DNA from: Acidobacteriota bacterium
GTDB lineage: Bacteria > Acidobacteriota > Polarisedimenticolia > JAPUKU01
Reading direction: 5' to 3'
Assembly: GCA_027295505.1 (NCBI GenBank)
Contig: JAPUKU010000178.1
Location: 1 to 38,036 of the forward strand
Length of the DNA: 38,036 nucleotides
Position numbers and translations under genes: made by a program. How positions within the stretch are numbered: the first letter of the stretch is position 1; every line of letters starts with the position of its first letter. The notes under the pieces are model-generated. The model had not been told where the DNA came from. It searched no databases and saw nothing but the letters and a program-made list of their open reading frames with translations. Shown here piece after piece: positions 1 through 8,479 of the stretch.

Positions 1-458
1 TGATCCGGGTAATCGATCATCTGATAGAAAAGCCGCACCTCCATGCGCAGGAGATCCACCCCTTCTTCCCGGCGGGGCTCACCGAACATGAAGTAGGCGC
101 CACGTCCCAGCGACAGGAAGTGGCTCAGAATGAGCCCGTCCGACCCCGAGAGGTCGATGTTCCCTGTCTTGCGCTGCTCGAGGAAGGATCGCGCCACGGC
201 CTGGAGGTGCTCATAGGCGGCCCGCCAGCGCTCCTCTGGTGGTCCGCCGGGCGCCGGACCCAGTAGCTGATCAGCGAGGCCATGGGCCGCACAGCCGATC
301 CAGCGCTCCCCCTCCTGGTCCTGGGTGGCCTCGATGAAGCAGGTCACGGTCTGCTGCATTTCCAGGCCGGACGGTGCGCAGGAGCCGCAGAAAGCGGCTG
401 CCGCCAGCCATACGATCGGCCTCAGGATGGATGGGGAGACAGTCTGCTCAACTCTCAT
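1..458 (-). CDS. Putative lipoprotein or secreted protein, C-terminus outside window
   Basis: An open minus-strand frame runs from an ATG at 458 to the window edge without a stop, giving 152 residues. The N-terminus (MRVEQTVSPSILRPIVWLAA) leads into a hydrophobic stretch and a Cys pair (AFCGSCAPSG). This looks like a signal peptide with a possible but non-ideal lipobox. The rest contains Cys, Trp and Arg residues and shows no motif I recognise. The gene is divergent from clpB, with 150 bases between the two starts. No clear Shine-Dalgarno sequence precedes the ATG. The function is unknown. Confidence rests on the long open frame, coding-like composition and plausible signal sequence. Confidence 0.6.
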   Translation of the reverse strand, partial: MRVEQTVSPSILRPIVWLAAAAFCGSCAPSGLEMQQTVTCFIEATQDQEGERWIGCAAHGLADQLLGPAPGGPPEERWRAAYEHLQAVARSFLEQRKTGNIDLSGSDGLILSHFLSLGRGAYFMFGEPRREEGVDLLRMEVRLFYQMIDYPD

Positions 459-538
459 GGGGGCCGGGAGACCCAGCTCTGGGACGGCGGGCCCATCGTA
501 GTGGCGGGGATCTCCTGGGTCAAATCTTGCCCGAGCCC

Positions 539-567
539 TTGACTGGGATGGATCCAGCTCTTATGGT
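539..567 (+). promoter_or_regulatory. Sigma70-type promoter of clpB
   Basis: A TTGACT -35 box (539-544) and a TATGGT -10 box (562-567) are separated by exactly 17 bases and lie about 40 bases before the clpB start. It resembles a housekeeping promoter. I see no CIRCE operator and no clear sigma32 pattern, so heat-shock control, if any, is not visible here. Confidence 0.45.
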
Positions 568-608
568 CAGAGGACTGAATTTTCCGTAACTCGTGGAGAA
601 ATAAACAG

Positions 609-1088
609 ATGATTCGACAGGACCGGCTCACCATCAAAGCCCAGGAGGCACTGCAGAAGGCTCAGGCAGGAGCCGAATCGGGCGGTCATGCGGAAATTGC
701 CCCGGCCCATCTCCTGTCCGCCCTCCTGGAACAGGACGGTGGTGTGGTCGGATCGATCCTGCAGAAGCTCGGTGTGGATGCCGCGGAGCTGGGGCGCGAG
801 GCGTCCCAGATCCTGGAGAGCCTGCCGCGGGTTACCGGCGCATCGAACGCCGCCGGCATCGGCCCCGCCCTAAAGAGCGTGCTCGATCGCGCCTTCGAGC
901 AGGCGAGGGAATTCAATGATGAGTACGTCAGCACGGAGCACCTCCTGCTGAGCATCGTGGAGAAGGCGGAGGGAAAGCTCCGTGAAGCCCTGCAGCGCCT
1001 CGGTGTGACCCCCAAGGTGATCCTCGACGCCCTCGTCTCGGTGCGGGGAAGCCACCGCGTCACCGATCCGAATCCCGAGGACAAATAA
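609..1088 (+). CDS. clpB: ClpB disaggregase, N-terminal domain, ends at in-frame TAA
   Basis: This ORF of 159 residues is the Clp N-domain (two Clp_N repeats, about residues 5-150) of the ClpB/Hsp104 protein disaggregase. ClpB extracts polypeptides from aggregates together with DnaK. Translation starts at an ATG preceded by GTGGAG. It ends at TAA (1086-1088) straight after the linker residues DPNPEDK. The same frame continues without a shift into the ClpB nucleotide-binding domain: the codons after TAA read [17 protein letters not shown], typical ClpB sequence. Family members usually have a Tyr codon where the TAA stands. The ORF is therefore the 5' part of an intact-looking 870-codon clpB frame (609-3221) interrupted by one nonsense codon. 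The cause could be mutation, a base-call error or readthrough. Confidence 0.9.
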   Translation: MIRQDRLTIKAQEALQKAQAGAESGGHAEIAPAHLLSALLEQDGGVVGSILQKLGVDAAELGREASQILESLPRVTGASNAAGIGPALKSVLDRAFEQAREFNDEYVSTEHLLLSIVEKAEGKLREALQRLGVTPKVILDALVSVRGSHRVTDPNPEDK

Positions 1089-1184
1089 CAGGCCCTGGCG
1101 CGCTACGGTCGCGACCTCACGGATCTGGCCCGCGGGGGCAAGCTCGATCCGGTCATCGCCCGGGACGAGGAGATCCGCCGCGTC

Positions 1185-3221
1185 ATGCAGGTCCTCTCGC
1201 GGCGCACCAAGAACAACCCGGTTCTCATCGGAGAGCCGGGCGTCGGAAAGACCGCCATCGCGGAGGGCCTGGCTCGCCGTATCATCGACGGCGACGTTCC
1301 CGAGGGGCTGCGCAGCAAGCGCGTCATCGCCCTGGACATCGGTGCCCTGATCGCGGGATCCAAGTACCGCGGGGAGTTCGAGGATCGTCTCAAGGCCGTG
1401 CTCAAGGAGGTCCAGGACGCCGCCGGAGAGATCATCCTGTTCATCGATGAAATGCACACTCTCATCGGCGCCGGCGCCGCGGAGGGTGCCGTGGACGCGG
1501 CCAACATGCTCAAGCCCGCGCTGGCGCGCGGCGAGCTGCACTGCATCGGAGCCACGACGCTCAACGAGTACCAGAAGCACATCGAGAAGGACGCGGCTCT
1601 GGAGCGGCGCTTTCAGCCGGTGATGGTGCGCGAGCCGGACGTCGAGAACACCATTGCCATTCTGCGCGGGCTAAAAGAACGCTACGAGGTTCATCATGGA
1701 GTGCGCGTGCAGGACTCCGCCCTGGTGGCGGCGGCCACTCTCTCCCAGCGTTACATCAGCGATCGCTTCCTTCCCGACAAGGCGATCGATCTCATCGATG
1801 AAGCCGGCTCGCGCCTGCGCATCGAGATCGATTCGATGCCCACCGAGATCGACGAGGTGGAGCGCAAGCTCAGGCAGCTCGAGATCGAGAAGGAGGCTCT
1901 CAAGAAAGAGAAGGACGCCGGCTCACGCCAGCGCCTGGAGGTGATCGGCAAGCAGCTGGCGGAACTCACCGAAAAGAGCTCCGCCATGAAAGCGCACTGG
2001 GAGGCCGAGAAGAAGGCCATCTCGTGTATCCGTTCCCTCAAGGAGGAGCTGGAAAACCTCAAGAACGAGGAAAAGACCGCCGAACGGTCCGGTAACCTGG
2101 AGAGGGTGGCCGAGATCCGTTACGGGCGCACGGCCGAGCTGGGCGCGAAGCTTCAGGAAGCCAATCGTGTCCTGGCCGACCTGCAGAAGGATCAGAAAAT
2201 GCTCAAGGAGGAGGTGGACGCCGAGGACATAGCGGCTATCGTCTCTCAGTGGACCGGCGTTCCTGTGACACGCATGCTCGAAGGCGAGGCTGAGAAGCTC
2301 CTGAACATGGAGGAGCGCCTGCACCGGCGCGTGGTGGGACAGGATCGTGCCGTGGCAGCGACGGCCAACGCCGTGCGCAGGGCACGCTCGGGCCTCAAGG
2401 ATCCGAACCATCCGATCGGCACCTTCATGTTCCTGGGCCCCACCGGTGTCGGGAAAACGGAGCTCGCGCGCGCGCTGGCCGAGTTCCTCTTTGACGACGA
2501 GCGGGCCATGGTGCGCCTCGACATGTCCGAGTACATGGAAAAGCACTCGGTGGCCCGGCTCATTGGCTCTCCTCCCGGCTACGTCGGCTACGAGGAAGGG
2601 GGCCAGCTCACCGAGCAGGTGCGCCGGCGGCCGTACACCGTGGTGCTGTTCGATGAGATCGAGAAAGCTCACCCGGATGTGTTCAACGTTCTGTTGCAGC
2701 TCATGGACGAGGGGCGCCTCACCGATGGCAAGGGCCGCACGGTCGACTTCCGAAACACGGTGGTAATTCTGACCTCGAACATCGCGGGTGCGTGGCTGCA
2801 GGAGGAGCATGCGCCGGACGGGGAGGACACGCAGCGCATCATCGAGGAGGAGCTCAAGAAGCATTTCCGCCCGGAGTTTCTCAACCGGGTGGATGACACG
2901 ATCGTCTTCAACCGGCTAGGAGCCGCGGAGATCGAGCGCATCGTCGACATCCAGATCGAACGCCTGGGGCGCGTGGTCGCGGAGCGCGGATTGCAGCTGG
3001 CGGTGACGCGGGACGCCCGTCAGAAGCTGGCGGTGCTGGGCACGGATCCTCAGTATGGCGCCCGCCCCCTGAAGCGAGCCCTGCAGCGCCACGTGCAGGA
3101 CCCGCTGGCCCGGAAGCTGCTGGCGGGCGAGTTCAGCTCCGGCGACCGGATCGAGGTGGATGTGGATGGGAAGGGGGAGCTTGTCTTCGAGCGCTCGAAG
3201 GCCCCCGCGTCCTCCCACTGA
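1185..3221 (+). CDS. clpB: ClpB disaggregase, AAA+ domains (continuation of the clpB frame)
   Basis: This is the rest of ClpB, in the same frame as the N-domain ORF and open from 1089. The first ATG after the stop is at 1185. From that Met, Walker A of NBD1 (GEPGVGKT) is at residues 16-23, with Walker B ILFIDEMH near 84-91. The coiled-coil M-domain spans about 215-345. The second Walker A (GPTGVGKT, 418-425) is followed by [10 protein letters not shown] and the C-terminal [10 protein letters not shown] segment. A protein starting at 1185 would lack the first part of NBD1, including the [10 protein letters not shown] segment near the nucleotide site. It would probably not be active alone. No GTG or TTG codon lies between the stop and 1185. 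GAGGAG at 1167-1172 resembles a ribosome site but also encodes the conserved DEE residues. Confidence 0.9.
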   Translation: MQVLSRRTKNNPVLIGEPGVGKTAIAEGLARRIIDGDVPEGLRSKRVIALDIGALIAGSKYRGEFEDRLKAVLKEVQDAAGEIILFIDEMHTLIGAGAAEGAVDAANMLKPALARGELHCIGATTLNEYQKHIEKDAALERRFQPVMVREPDVENTIAILRGLKERYEVHHGVRVQDSALVAAATLSQRYISDRFLPDKAIDLIDEAGSRLRIEIDSMPTEIDEVERKLRQLEIEKEALKKEKDAGSRQRLEVIGKQLAELTEKSSAMKAHWEAEKKAISCIRSLKEELENLKNEEKTAERSGNLERVAEIRYGRTAELGAKLQEANRVLADLQKDQKMLKEEVDAEDIAAIVSQWTGVPVTRMLEGEAEKLLNMEERLHRRVVGQDRAVAATANAVRRARSGLKDPNHPIGTFMFLGPTGVGKTELARALAEFLFDDERAMVRLDMSEYMEKHSVARLIGSPPGYVGYEEGGQLTEQVRRRPYTVVLFDEIEKAHPDVFNVLLQLMDEGRLTDGKGRTVDFRNTVVILTSNIAGAWLQEEHAPDGEDTQRIIEEELKKHFRPEFLNRVDDTIVFNRLGAAEIERIVDIQIERLGRVVAERGLQLAVTRDARQKLAVLGTDPQYGARPLKRALQRHVQDPLARKLLAGEFSSGDRIEVDVDGKGELVFERSKAPASSH

Positions 3222-3231
3222 GGCAGCGGGT

Positions 3232-3260
3232 TTGACAGTCCGCAGAGGCTCAGCTACAGT
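3232..3260 (+). promoter_or_regulatory. Promoter of hsp20
   Basis: A perfect TTGACA -35 box (3232-3237), a 17-base spacer and a TACAGT -10 box (3255-3260) follow the clpB stop directly. They lie about 100 bases before the hsp20 ATG. The 5' leader of about 90 bases is AT-richer than its surroundings. No CIRCE or ROSE-type element is obvious in it. Confidence 0.55.
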
Positions 3261-3356
3261 AATTTTAGTGGGTGCGGGAGCCGGTCCAGAGGTTCTGTGA
3301 ATCGGATAAATAATGATTCATCAGCACTTTAGAATTAGCAGCTCGAGGTGATCGAC

Positions 3357-3806
3357 ATGGCACTGGCAAAGTGGGATCCGATGAAGGATCTGATCAACTT
3401 GCAGGAGCGCATGAACCGGCTTTTCGAGGATTCGTTGCTGCGCTCCCAGACCGGCGGGGAAGACCTGACGCTCGGAGCCTGGTCTCCGGCGGTGGATATC
3501 TATGAGGAGCCGGACAAGATCGTGCTGCGCGCCGATCTACCGGGAGTGCAGGCCGATCAGATCCGCCTGAAGGTGGAGAACAGCACCCTGACGATGTCCG
3601 GGGATCGACCTTCCGAGAAGAACATCGAGAAGGAGAACTACCACCGGGTCGAGCGTCAGTACGGCACCTTCGTGCGCTCTTTCAGCCTGCCGGGCTCTGT
3701 CGACTCGGATACTATCCGTGCCGAGCACCGGGACGGTGTGCTCGAGATAACTCTGCTGAAGCTCGAGGGAAGCAGGCCTAAAGACATCAAGATTCAGGTT
3801 GACTGA
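3357..3806 (+). CDS. Small heat shock protein, Hsp20/alpha-crystallin family
   Basis: This 149-residue small heat shock protein is an ATP-independent holdase that binds unfolding proteins and hands them to ClpB/DnaK. The N-terminal arm (MALAKWDPMKDLINLQERMN) is typical of the bacterial class. The alpha-crystallin domain runs from about residue 42 (WSPAVDIYEEPDKIVLRADL) to the end. It includes the conserved G-V-L of DGVLEITL near the C-terminus. I chose the ATG at 3357 because GAGGTG lies at 3345-3350 with a six-base gap. An in-frame GTG at 3348 overlaps that site and is less likely. It has its own promoter directly after clpB, so both disaggregation partners sit side by side. Confidence 0.93.
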   Translation: MALAKWDPMKDLINLQERMNRLFEDSLLRSQTGGEDLTLGAWSPAVDIYEEPDKIVLRADLPGVQADQIRLKVENSTLTMSGDRPSEKNIEKENYHRVERQYGTFVRSFSLPGSVDSDTIRAEHRDGVLEITLLKLEGSRPKDIKIQVD

Positions 3807-3830
3807 CTCTGACACCGGAAAGGCAACAGC

Positions 3831-4667
3831 TTGAACACATTCAAGACCACTCTATTACTGACCGCGCTCACAGTCCTCGTTTTGTTCGCCGGAATGGCCA
3901 TTGCCGGGCCGCGCGGTCTTCAGATGGCTCTGGTGTTCGCGGCGCTCATGAACCTCGGCTCCTACTGGTTCTCCGACAAGATCGTCCTGGCCATGCACCG
4001 CGCTAAGCCTCTGGAGAAAGATGAGGATCCGCAGCTGCACGAGATGGTCGAGAGCCTGTGCGCGCGCTCGGGGCTGCCGAAGCCCCGGCTCTTCCTGCTG
4101 CCGTCCGAGGCGCCCAATGCGTTCGCCACGGGACGAGACCCAAAGCACGCCGCCGTGGCGATCACGCACGGCTTGCGACGCCTCATGAGCAGGGAGGAGC
4201 TCGAAGGCGTGATCGCCCACGAGCTGGCTCACGTCCGCAACCGCGACATTCTGATCGCGTCCATCGTCGCAACCCTGGCAGGTGCCATCATGGTGATCTC
4301 TCATCTGGGCCGCTGGGCGCTGATCTTTGGCGGTTTTCGTGGCAGCGAAGATCGCGGAGGCGGCGGGCTGGGGGCGCTGCTCGGCATCATCCTGGCACCG
4401 ATTGCCGCGGCCCTGATCCAGATGGCGATCTCTCGCTCCAGGGAATACCAGGCGGACGCCACGGCGGCCGAGATCGTCGGCTACCCGAACGGCCTCGCGA
4501 GCGCCCTGGTAAAGCTGGACCAGGCCTCGAAGCGAATTCCCATGCAGACGAGCCCGGTCACGAGCCACATGTTCATCGTGGCGCCGCTATGGGGCGGCTC
4601 GTTCCGCAGGCTGTTTTCGACTCATCCGCCGGTTGAGGAGCGCGTCCGCCGGTTGCTGGGGCGCTGA
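3831..4667 (+). CDS. htpX: Membrane zinc metalloprotease HtpX (M48B)
   Basis: This 278-residue inner-membrane protease degrades misfolded membrane proteins and works alongside FtsH in known bacteria. The sequence shows an N-terminal pair of hydrophobic segments (about residues 7-25 and 30-47). The zinc motif HELAH is at 130-134. Two more membrane stretches follow at about 140-170 and 180-200. The third zinc ligand is probably Glu205 in SREYQADA. The C-terminus (FSTHPPVEERVRRL) is the usual HtpX ending. It starts at TTG, with an AAAGG element seven bases upstream, 24 bases after hsp20. It is probably co-transcribed with hsp20. Confidence 0.95.
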   Translation: MNTFKTTLLLTALTVLVLFAGMAIAGPRGLQMALVFAALMNLGSYWFSDKIVLAMHRAKPLEKDEDPQLHEMVESLCARSGLPKPRLFLLPSEAPNAFATGRDPKHAAVAITHGLRRLMSREELEGVIAHELAHVRNRDILIASIVATLAGAIMVISHLGRWALIFGGFRGSEDRGGGGLGALLGIILAPIAAALIQMAISRSREYQADATAAEIVGYPNGLASALVKLDQASKRIPMQTSPVTSHMFIVAPLWGGSFRRLFSTHPPVEERVRRLLGR

Positions 4668-4673
4668 GCTTCC

Positions 4674-4690
4674 GGGGCGCGCAACGCCCC
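4674..4690. other. GC-rich stem-loop between htpX and htrA
   Basis: GGGGCG (4674-4679), a five-base loop and CGCCCC (4685-4690) form a perfect 6-bp hairpin just after the htpX stop. No T-run follows, so it is not a convincing intrinsic terminator. It might damp read-through or protect the upstream mRNA end. Confidence 0.3.
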
Positions 4691-4756
4691 CGCGGAGCAC
4701 CTGCGACCCTGCCGCAGCGGTGCGGGTACCTCGTGCCGGCACCTGTTGATCTGACC

Positions 4757-6097
4757 ATGAGACTCCAACCACATATCCTCGTCGCTTTCCTGGTGCTGGT
4801 TGCGCTCGCTGCCGGTGTGGAACCGCATGCGCTGGCCCAGGAGCCCGCAGAGAACGGGCAGGTGTCGCGGCGTAACCCTACCGTCGAGGTCGTGGAGCGA
4901 GTGGGGCCGGCGGTGGTGAACATCTCCACCGAGCAGCGCGTCAAGAATCCGTTCTACTCATCCCTGTTCGAGCTGCTCGAACCACCCCAGAGGCGGGACG
5001 AGCGCACTCTCAACAACCTGGGGTCGGGCGTCATCGTTGATCCGGCCGGTTACATCCTCACAAACGAACATGTCATCGTCGGCGCTTCTTACATCAAGGT
5101 GACGGGCGCCGACGGCACTGAGTACGATGCCGAGGTCAAGGGGGTGGACCCGCGCTCCGACCTGGCGATCCTGAAGGTGGAGAGCCGGGAACCGCTGCCC
5201 GCGGTAACCATGGGGCGTTCGAGCGATCTCATGATCGGCGAGGACGTGGTGGCCATCGGCAATCCGTTTGGCCTCAGCAACACGGTGACGACCGGCGTGA
5301 TCTCGGCCCTGCGGCGCTCGGTGCGCTCCGGTGAACGCCTGTACACGGACTTCATCCAGACCGATGCCAGCATCAACCCCGGAAACAGCGGCGGCCCCCT
5401 GTTGAACGTCCGCGGGGAGCTCGTGGGCGTTAACACCGCCATTTACGGGGAAGGTCACGGAATCGGCTTTGCCATCCCGGTCGATCGAGCCCGCCGCATC
5501 GTGGAAGATCTCATCCGCTACGGTGAGGTGCGATCCACCTGGATCGGCATCGAGGTGCATGAGACCCGGATTGGCCTGGTGGTTCGACAGGTGTACGCAG
5601 GCTCTCCTGCAGCCCAGGCCGGCCTCGAGCCCGGCGACTGGATCCGTACGGCGGCGGCGGTTCCGCTGAGGAACCGGTTCGAGCTCGACACCACCCTGAG
5701 CCAGCTGCGTCCGGGGGAGAAGATTCTTCTCGGTGTGGAGCGCGACCGCCAGAACCTCGACCTCGAGGTGACGGTTCAGGAGTTTCCACTGCAGGCCGCC
5801 GAGCAGCTGGCATACGATGTCATGGGGATCGCGGTTCGGCCAATCCCCGAAGACTGGCGGGGACAGGTGCCGTTCAAGTCGGAGATAGGAGTCCTCATCG
5901 ACAAAGTACGTCCGCTCAGCCGGGCTGCGCAGAGAGGGTTCCGCCGGGGTGATGTGGTGATTCAGATGAACGGACTTCCCATGCGCAACGTGGACGCGTT
6001 CCGCAGGGCCGTGGCCCGCAGCCTGGGGCGCCATTCGGTGTTGCTTCTGATCCAGCGTGGACATTTTCGCCACTACGTAACCATGGAGCTGTCATGA
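4757..6097 (+). CDS. Periplasmic serine protease HtrA/DegP-like, two PDZ domains
   Basis: This 446-residue periplasmic protease/chaperone belongs to the HtrA (S1C) family. The ATG at 4757 gives a clean signal peptide (MRLQPHILVAFLVLVALAAG, ending near ALAQ). An in-frame GTG at 4733 would add eight residues before it and is less attractive. The trypsin-like domain carries His105 (TNEHV), Asp135 (RSDLAI) and Ser211 (GNSGGP), so the catalytic triad is complete. Two PDZ regions follow, at about 260-345 (SPAAQAGLEPGD) and 365-440 (RAAQRGFRRGDVV), as in DegP/DegQ. No Shine-Dalgarno sequence is evident. The stop overlaps the grpE start as ATGA, which implies translational coupling. Confidence 0.93.
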   Translation: MRLQPHILVAFLVLVALAAGVEPHALAQEPAENGQVSRRNPTVEVVERVGPAVVNISTEQRVKNPFYSSLFELLEPPQRRDERTLNNLGSGVIVDPAGYILTNEHVIVGASYIKVTGADGTEYDAEVKGVDPRSDLAILKVESREPLPAVTMGRSSDLMIGEDVVAIGNPFGLSNTVTTGVISALRRSVRSGERLYTDFIQTDASINPGNSGGPLLNVRGELVGVNTAIYGEGHGIGFAIPVDRARRIVEDLIRYGEVRSTWIGIEVHETRIGLVVRQVYAGSPAAQAGLEPGDWIRTAAAVPLRNRFELDTTLSQLRPGEKILLGVERDRQNLDLEVTVQEFPLQAAEQLAYDVMGIAVRPIPEDWRGQVPFKSEIGVLIDKVRPLSRAAQRGFRRGDVVIQMNGLPMRNVDAFRRAVARSLGRHSVLLLIQRGHFRHYVTMELS

Positions 6098-6837
6098 GCG
6101 AAGAGAAAGAAGAAAACGTCCCGCTGGAGGACGGACCAGGGGCCGCGGACGTCGAGGATGATGCCGCTGAGCGGCGGCCACGAAGGAAACGGAGTCCCAT
6201 GAAGGTCGTGGACCGTCGCTTCTGGGCCAGAGAAGAGCAAGGCGACGAGCAGGAGCCCGACTCCTCGGAAGCTTCCACTTATCCCAAGTATGTCCAGGAG
6301 CTGCAGGCGCAGCTCGAGGAAAGCCGCGGGCGCTTGCGCGAGCTGACAGCAGCCTACCGCCAGACACAGCAGGAGACCGATGGAATCCGCCAGCGCCTGA
6401 ACCGCGACCTCGATCGTAGGGTCTCCCTTGCCAAAGGGGATCTTTTCCGGGAGCTGCTCGAGGTTGCGGACAACCTTGAGCGCGCGCTCGGTTCGGTGGG
6501 GGAGGAGTCTCAGGCGAATGATCTGGCGCGTGGAGTCAATCAGGTGCTCTTACAGATGCGCCGTCTGCTCTCCGCTCAGGGAGTTGAGGAGCTCGAGGTG
6601 GCGAACAGCCAGTTTGATCCCGAAGTGGCAGAAGCGATCGAGGTGCGCGCCATCGATCGAGCCGAAGAGGACGGCGTGGTCATCGAGGTGGTGCAGAGAG
6701 GCTACCGTTATTCCGGACGCACCTTGCGTCCGGCGCGTGTCGTGGTGGGCAGAGCCGACGTCCCGGAAAAAGCGAAGGCGCAGCCTGCGGAAGGCGCGGC
6801 GGAGGCCGATGGCAATGGATCGACGGAAAGCCTCTAG
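6094..6837 (+). CDS. grpE: Nucleotide exchange factor GrpE
   Basis: GrpE releases ADP from DnaK. This 247-residue copy has an acidic N-terminal tail (about 1-60), a long coiled coil (about 65-115) and the C-terminal head. The head holds the family signature, FDPEVAEAIEVR followed by GVVIEVVQRGYRYSGRTLRP. The C-terminal extension after RVVVG is low-complexity and Ala/Glu-rich. The ATG overlaps the htrA stop (ATGA), with GGAG six bases upstream. No dnaK, dnaJ or hrcA is present nearby, which is unusual because grpE normally travels with them. Its TAG stop shares the palindrome CTAG (6834-6837) with the stop of the convergent TPR gene. Confidence 0.95.
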   Translation: MSEEKEENVPLEDGPGAADVEDDAAERRPRRKRSPMKVVDRRFWAREEQGDEQEPDSSEASTYPKYVQELQAQLEESRGRLRELTAAYRQTQQETDGIRQRLNRDLDRRVSLAKGDLFRELLEVADNLERALGSVGEESQANDLARGVNQVLLQMRRLLSAQGVEELEVANSQFDPEVAEAIEVRAIDRAEEDGVVIEVVQRGYRYSGRTLRPARVVVGRADVPEKAKAQPAEGAAEADGNGSTESL

Positions 6838-7463
6838 GGCGTAGTGGCGGGCTCGACATCGGCCGGAGACCGGATGCCGCCCTTGTTCAGCGTGTGGATG
6901 AGCTGGTAGGCGGTCTTGTGGCGCTCTCCGCTCGGTGAGTATCGCAGGTAGCGTTCCAGCTCGTAAAGCGCCCGTTGCCATTCGCGCAGGTTGTAATGCG
7001 CAATCCCCTTCGCGTAGTAAACCTCAGGGTACAGTCGTTCTAGAGCAATCACGTGCTCGTAGGCGTCCACCGCCTTGCGGTGCCGCTTCAGCTGTGAGAA
7101 GGTATTCCCCAGGTGGAACCAGAAGTCGGGGTCACGCGAATCGAGGCCGATGGCACGCTCGAAGTTGATCCGGGCGCTGGAATACACTCCCTGCGTGTAG
7201 GCGATGACGCCCAGCGCGTAGTACGCCTTTGGATTCTGGGGATTGATCGCCAGGGCCGCATGATAGCGCGTGCGCGCCCGGCGTAGTTCCCCTTTCTCGA
7301 AGTAGTTGTTTCCCTCCGAGATCTTGCGGTCAGATGCGCTGGGAATGCACCCGGCTCCCGGCAGAGTCATCAGCAACATGGCGGCGGCTGCGGCACGTAG
7401 CAGTACCCGCCGGATGGCTCGCGCAGGCCGTGGTGTTTGAGTGTAGATTGCTCTTGGGTTCAT
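6834..7463 (-). CDS. TPR-repeat lipoprotein
   Basis: This 209-residue protein begins with a basic, hydrophobic leader (RAIRRVLLRAAAAAMLLMTL) and a lipobox-like PGAGC, so it is probably lipid-anchored. At least four tetratricopeptide repeats follow (about residues 48-185): NNYFEKGELRRARTRYHAAL, AYYALGVIAYTQGVY, FWFHLGNTFSQLKRH and VYYAKGIAHYNLREWQ. TPR lipoproteins of this size usually scaffold envelope complexes or assist outer-membrane assembly. The specific partner is unknown. The ATG overlaps the ubiA-like stop (TCAT on the plus strand), so this is the last gene of the seven-gene operon. The frame stays open far upstream, but that part is the shadow of the prenyltransferase gene. Confidence 0.88.
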   Translation of the reverse strand: MNPRAIYTQTPRPARAIRRVLLRAAAAAMLLMTLPGAGCIPSASDRKISEGNNYFEKGELRRARTRYHAALAINPQNPKAYYALGVIAYTQGVYSSARINFERAIGLDSRDPDFWFHLGNTFSQLKRHRKAVDAYEHVIALERLYPEVYYAKGIAHYNLREWQRALYELERYLRYSPSGERHKTAYQLIHTLNKGGIRSPADVEPATTP

Positions 7464-8479
7464 ACGATGTACGCCACCGCAAAGCCGATCTGGGCGGTCA
7501 TCATCATCCAGTACATATGAATCCAGGACGGGTGATTCTCCTTCCGGGTCAGTTCCTCGGGCCGCCTCAGGATCAGGGCCGCCACGTACAAACCCCAGGT
7601 TGCCAAGATAGCCCCGAGCGCATCCAGAATCAATGCGTTTCCTGTCAGCCATGGGTGGCCGCCCTCCCATACGTTCACCAGTCGGGTGCCGGCCGGCAGC
7701 AGGATCCATGGCAGGACGAGGAAGGGAGCGGTGATCCAAGCCGCCGCTCGCACCCCGTACCGGATCGGAAGCGTATGGCAGTTGCCCCGGCGATCCCCCT
7801 CCATATCGGAGAAATCCTTCGTGGTGCTCGCCCCCAGCAAGAAGAGCAGGAAGATCAGCCCGATATACCAGGGCTCGAGATGCACGACGCTTGCGACCAT
7901 TGACCATCCCGCAACCTTCAGGAGCATGCCGCGCGGTAGCGCGATCGTCAGGTTGGCCCAGATGCCGTAACGCTTCGTGCGGCCGAACGCGGGAACCGAG
8001 TAAATCAGAGTGAACAGCGCTCCGAGCAAATAGATGGTGAAGCACGCGCGCGCCGAGAGAGGGGCCGACCAGCGCGCCTGCCAGTCGGTGTAAGGATATG
8101 GCAGCACCCACCAGGTCGGAAGCATCGCCAACCCATAGATCACCACCGTGAAGGTCCAGGCCTGGGAAAGGTTCAGCCTGCCCGAGGGAAGCGGACGGCC
8201 ACCTTTGTTCCAGCGATCGATCTCGACGTCGCAGATCTGGTTGATCCCGTTCGAGGCCGCATTGAGAAGCGCCGCGCAAAGAGAGCCCACCAGGATGGTC
8301 AAACCGATCCACCAGGTGAAGGCGCGAGAGGGATCCGGATTGAACGCCGACCCGAACGCGGTCACCGCCCCCGAGATTACTCCGAGCGTGGGAGGCAGGA
8401 GCGTGAACGGTCGCGTGAACTCGAGCAGCGTCGAGCCCAGCGACCCGCTCCTTGGCCCTGCCCGCGGCGTGTCGGTCAT
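7460..8479 (-). CDS. UbiA-family prenyltransferase, homogentisate-prenyltransferase-like
   Basis: This 339-residue integral membrane protein has about eight or nine hydrophobic segments. It attaches a prenyl diphosphate chain to an acceptor at the cytoplasmic membrane. The first Asp-rich motif is NQICDVEIDRWNKGGRPLPS (about residues 78-97). The second is KDFSDMEGDRRGN, which binds the Mg-diphosphate. The NQxxDxEID form is close to that of homogentisate phytyl/prenyltransferases (VTE2-like), although MenA-, BchG- and DGGGP-synthase-like activities cannot be excluded. The ATG at 8479 overlaps the stop of the upstream kinase fusion (ATGA), so both are probably made together. The acceptor is unknown: no homogentisate or quinone genes are present. 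Confidence 0.9.
   Translation of the reverse strand: MTDTPRAGPRSGSLGSTLLEFTRPFTLLPPTLGVISGAVTAFGSAFNPDPSRAFTWWIGLTILVGSLCAALLNAASNGINQICDVEIDRWNKGGRPLPSGRLNLSQAWTFTVVIYGLAMLPTWWVLPYPYTDWQARWSAPLSARACFTIYLLGALFTLIYSVPAFGRTKRYGIWANLTIALPRGMLLKVAGWSMVASVVHLEPWYIGLIFLLFLLGASTTKDFSDMEGDRRGNCHTLPIRYGVRAAAWITAPFLVLPWILLPAGTRLVNVWEGGHPWLTGNALILDALGAILATWGLYVAALILRRPEELTRKENHPSWIHMYWMMMTAQIGFAVAYIV

Noticed and set aside
459-608. CIRCE operator or sigma32 promoter before clpB
   Set aside because: No TTAGCACTC-N9-GAGTGCTAA-like inverted repeat and no CCCCAT-type -10 box is present. A sigma70-like TTGACT/TATGGT pair fits better. The hsp20 leader was checked with the same result.
1923-2864. Long minus-strand ORF opposite clpB
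   Set aside because: Its sequence is the His/Leu/Arg-rich mirror of ClpB codons, with no motif of its own.
3348-3356. GTG start for hsp20
   Set aside because: This GTG is part of the GAGGTG ribosome-binding sequence itself. The ATG at 3357 has ideal spacing and matches family N-termini.
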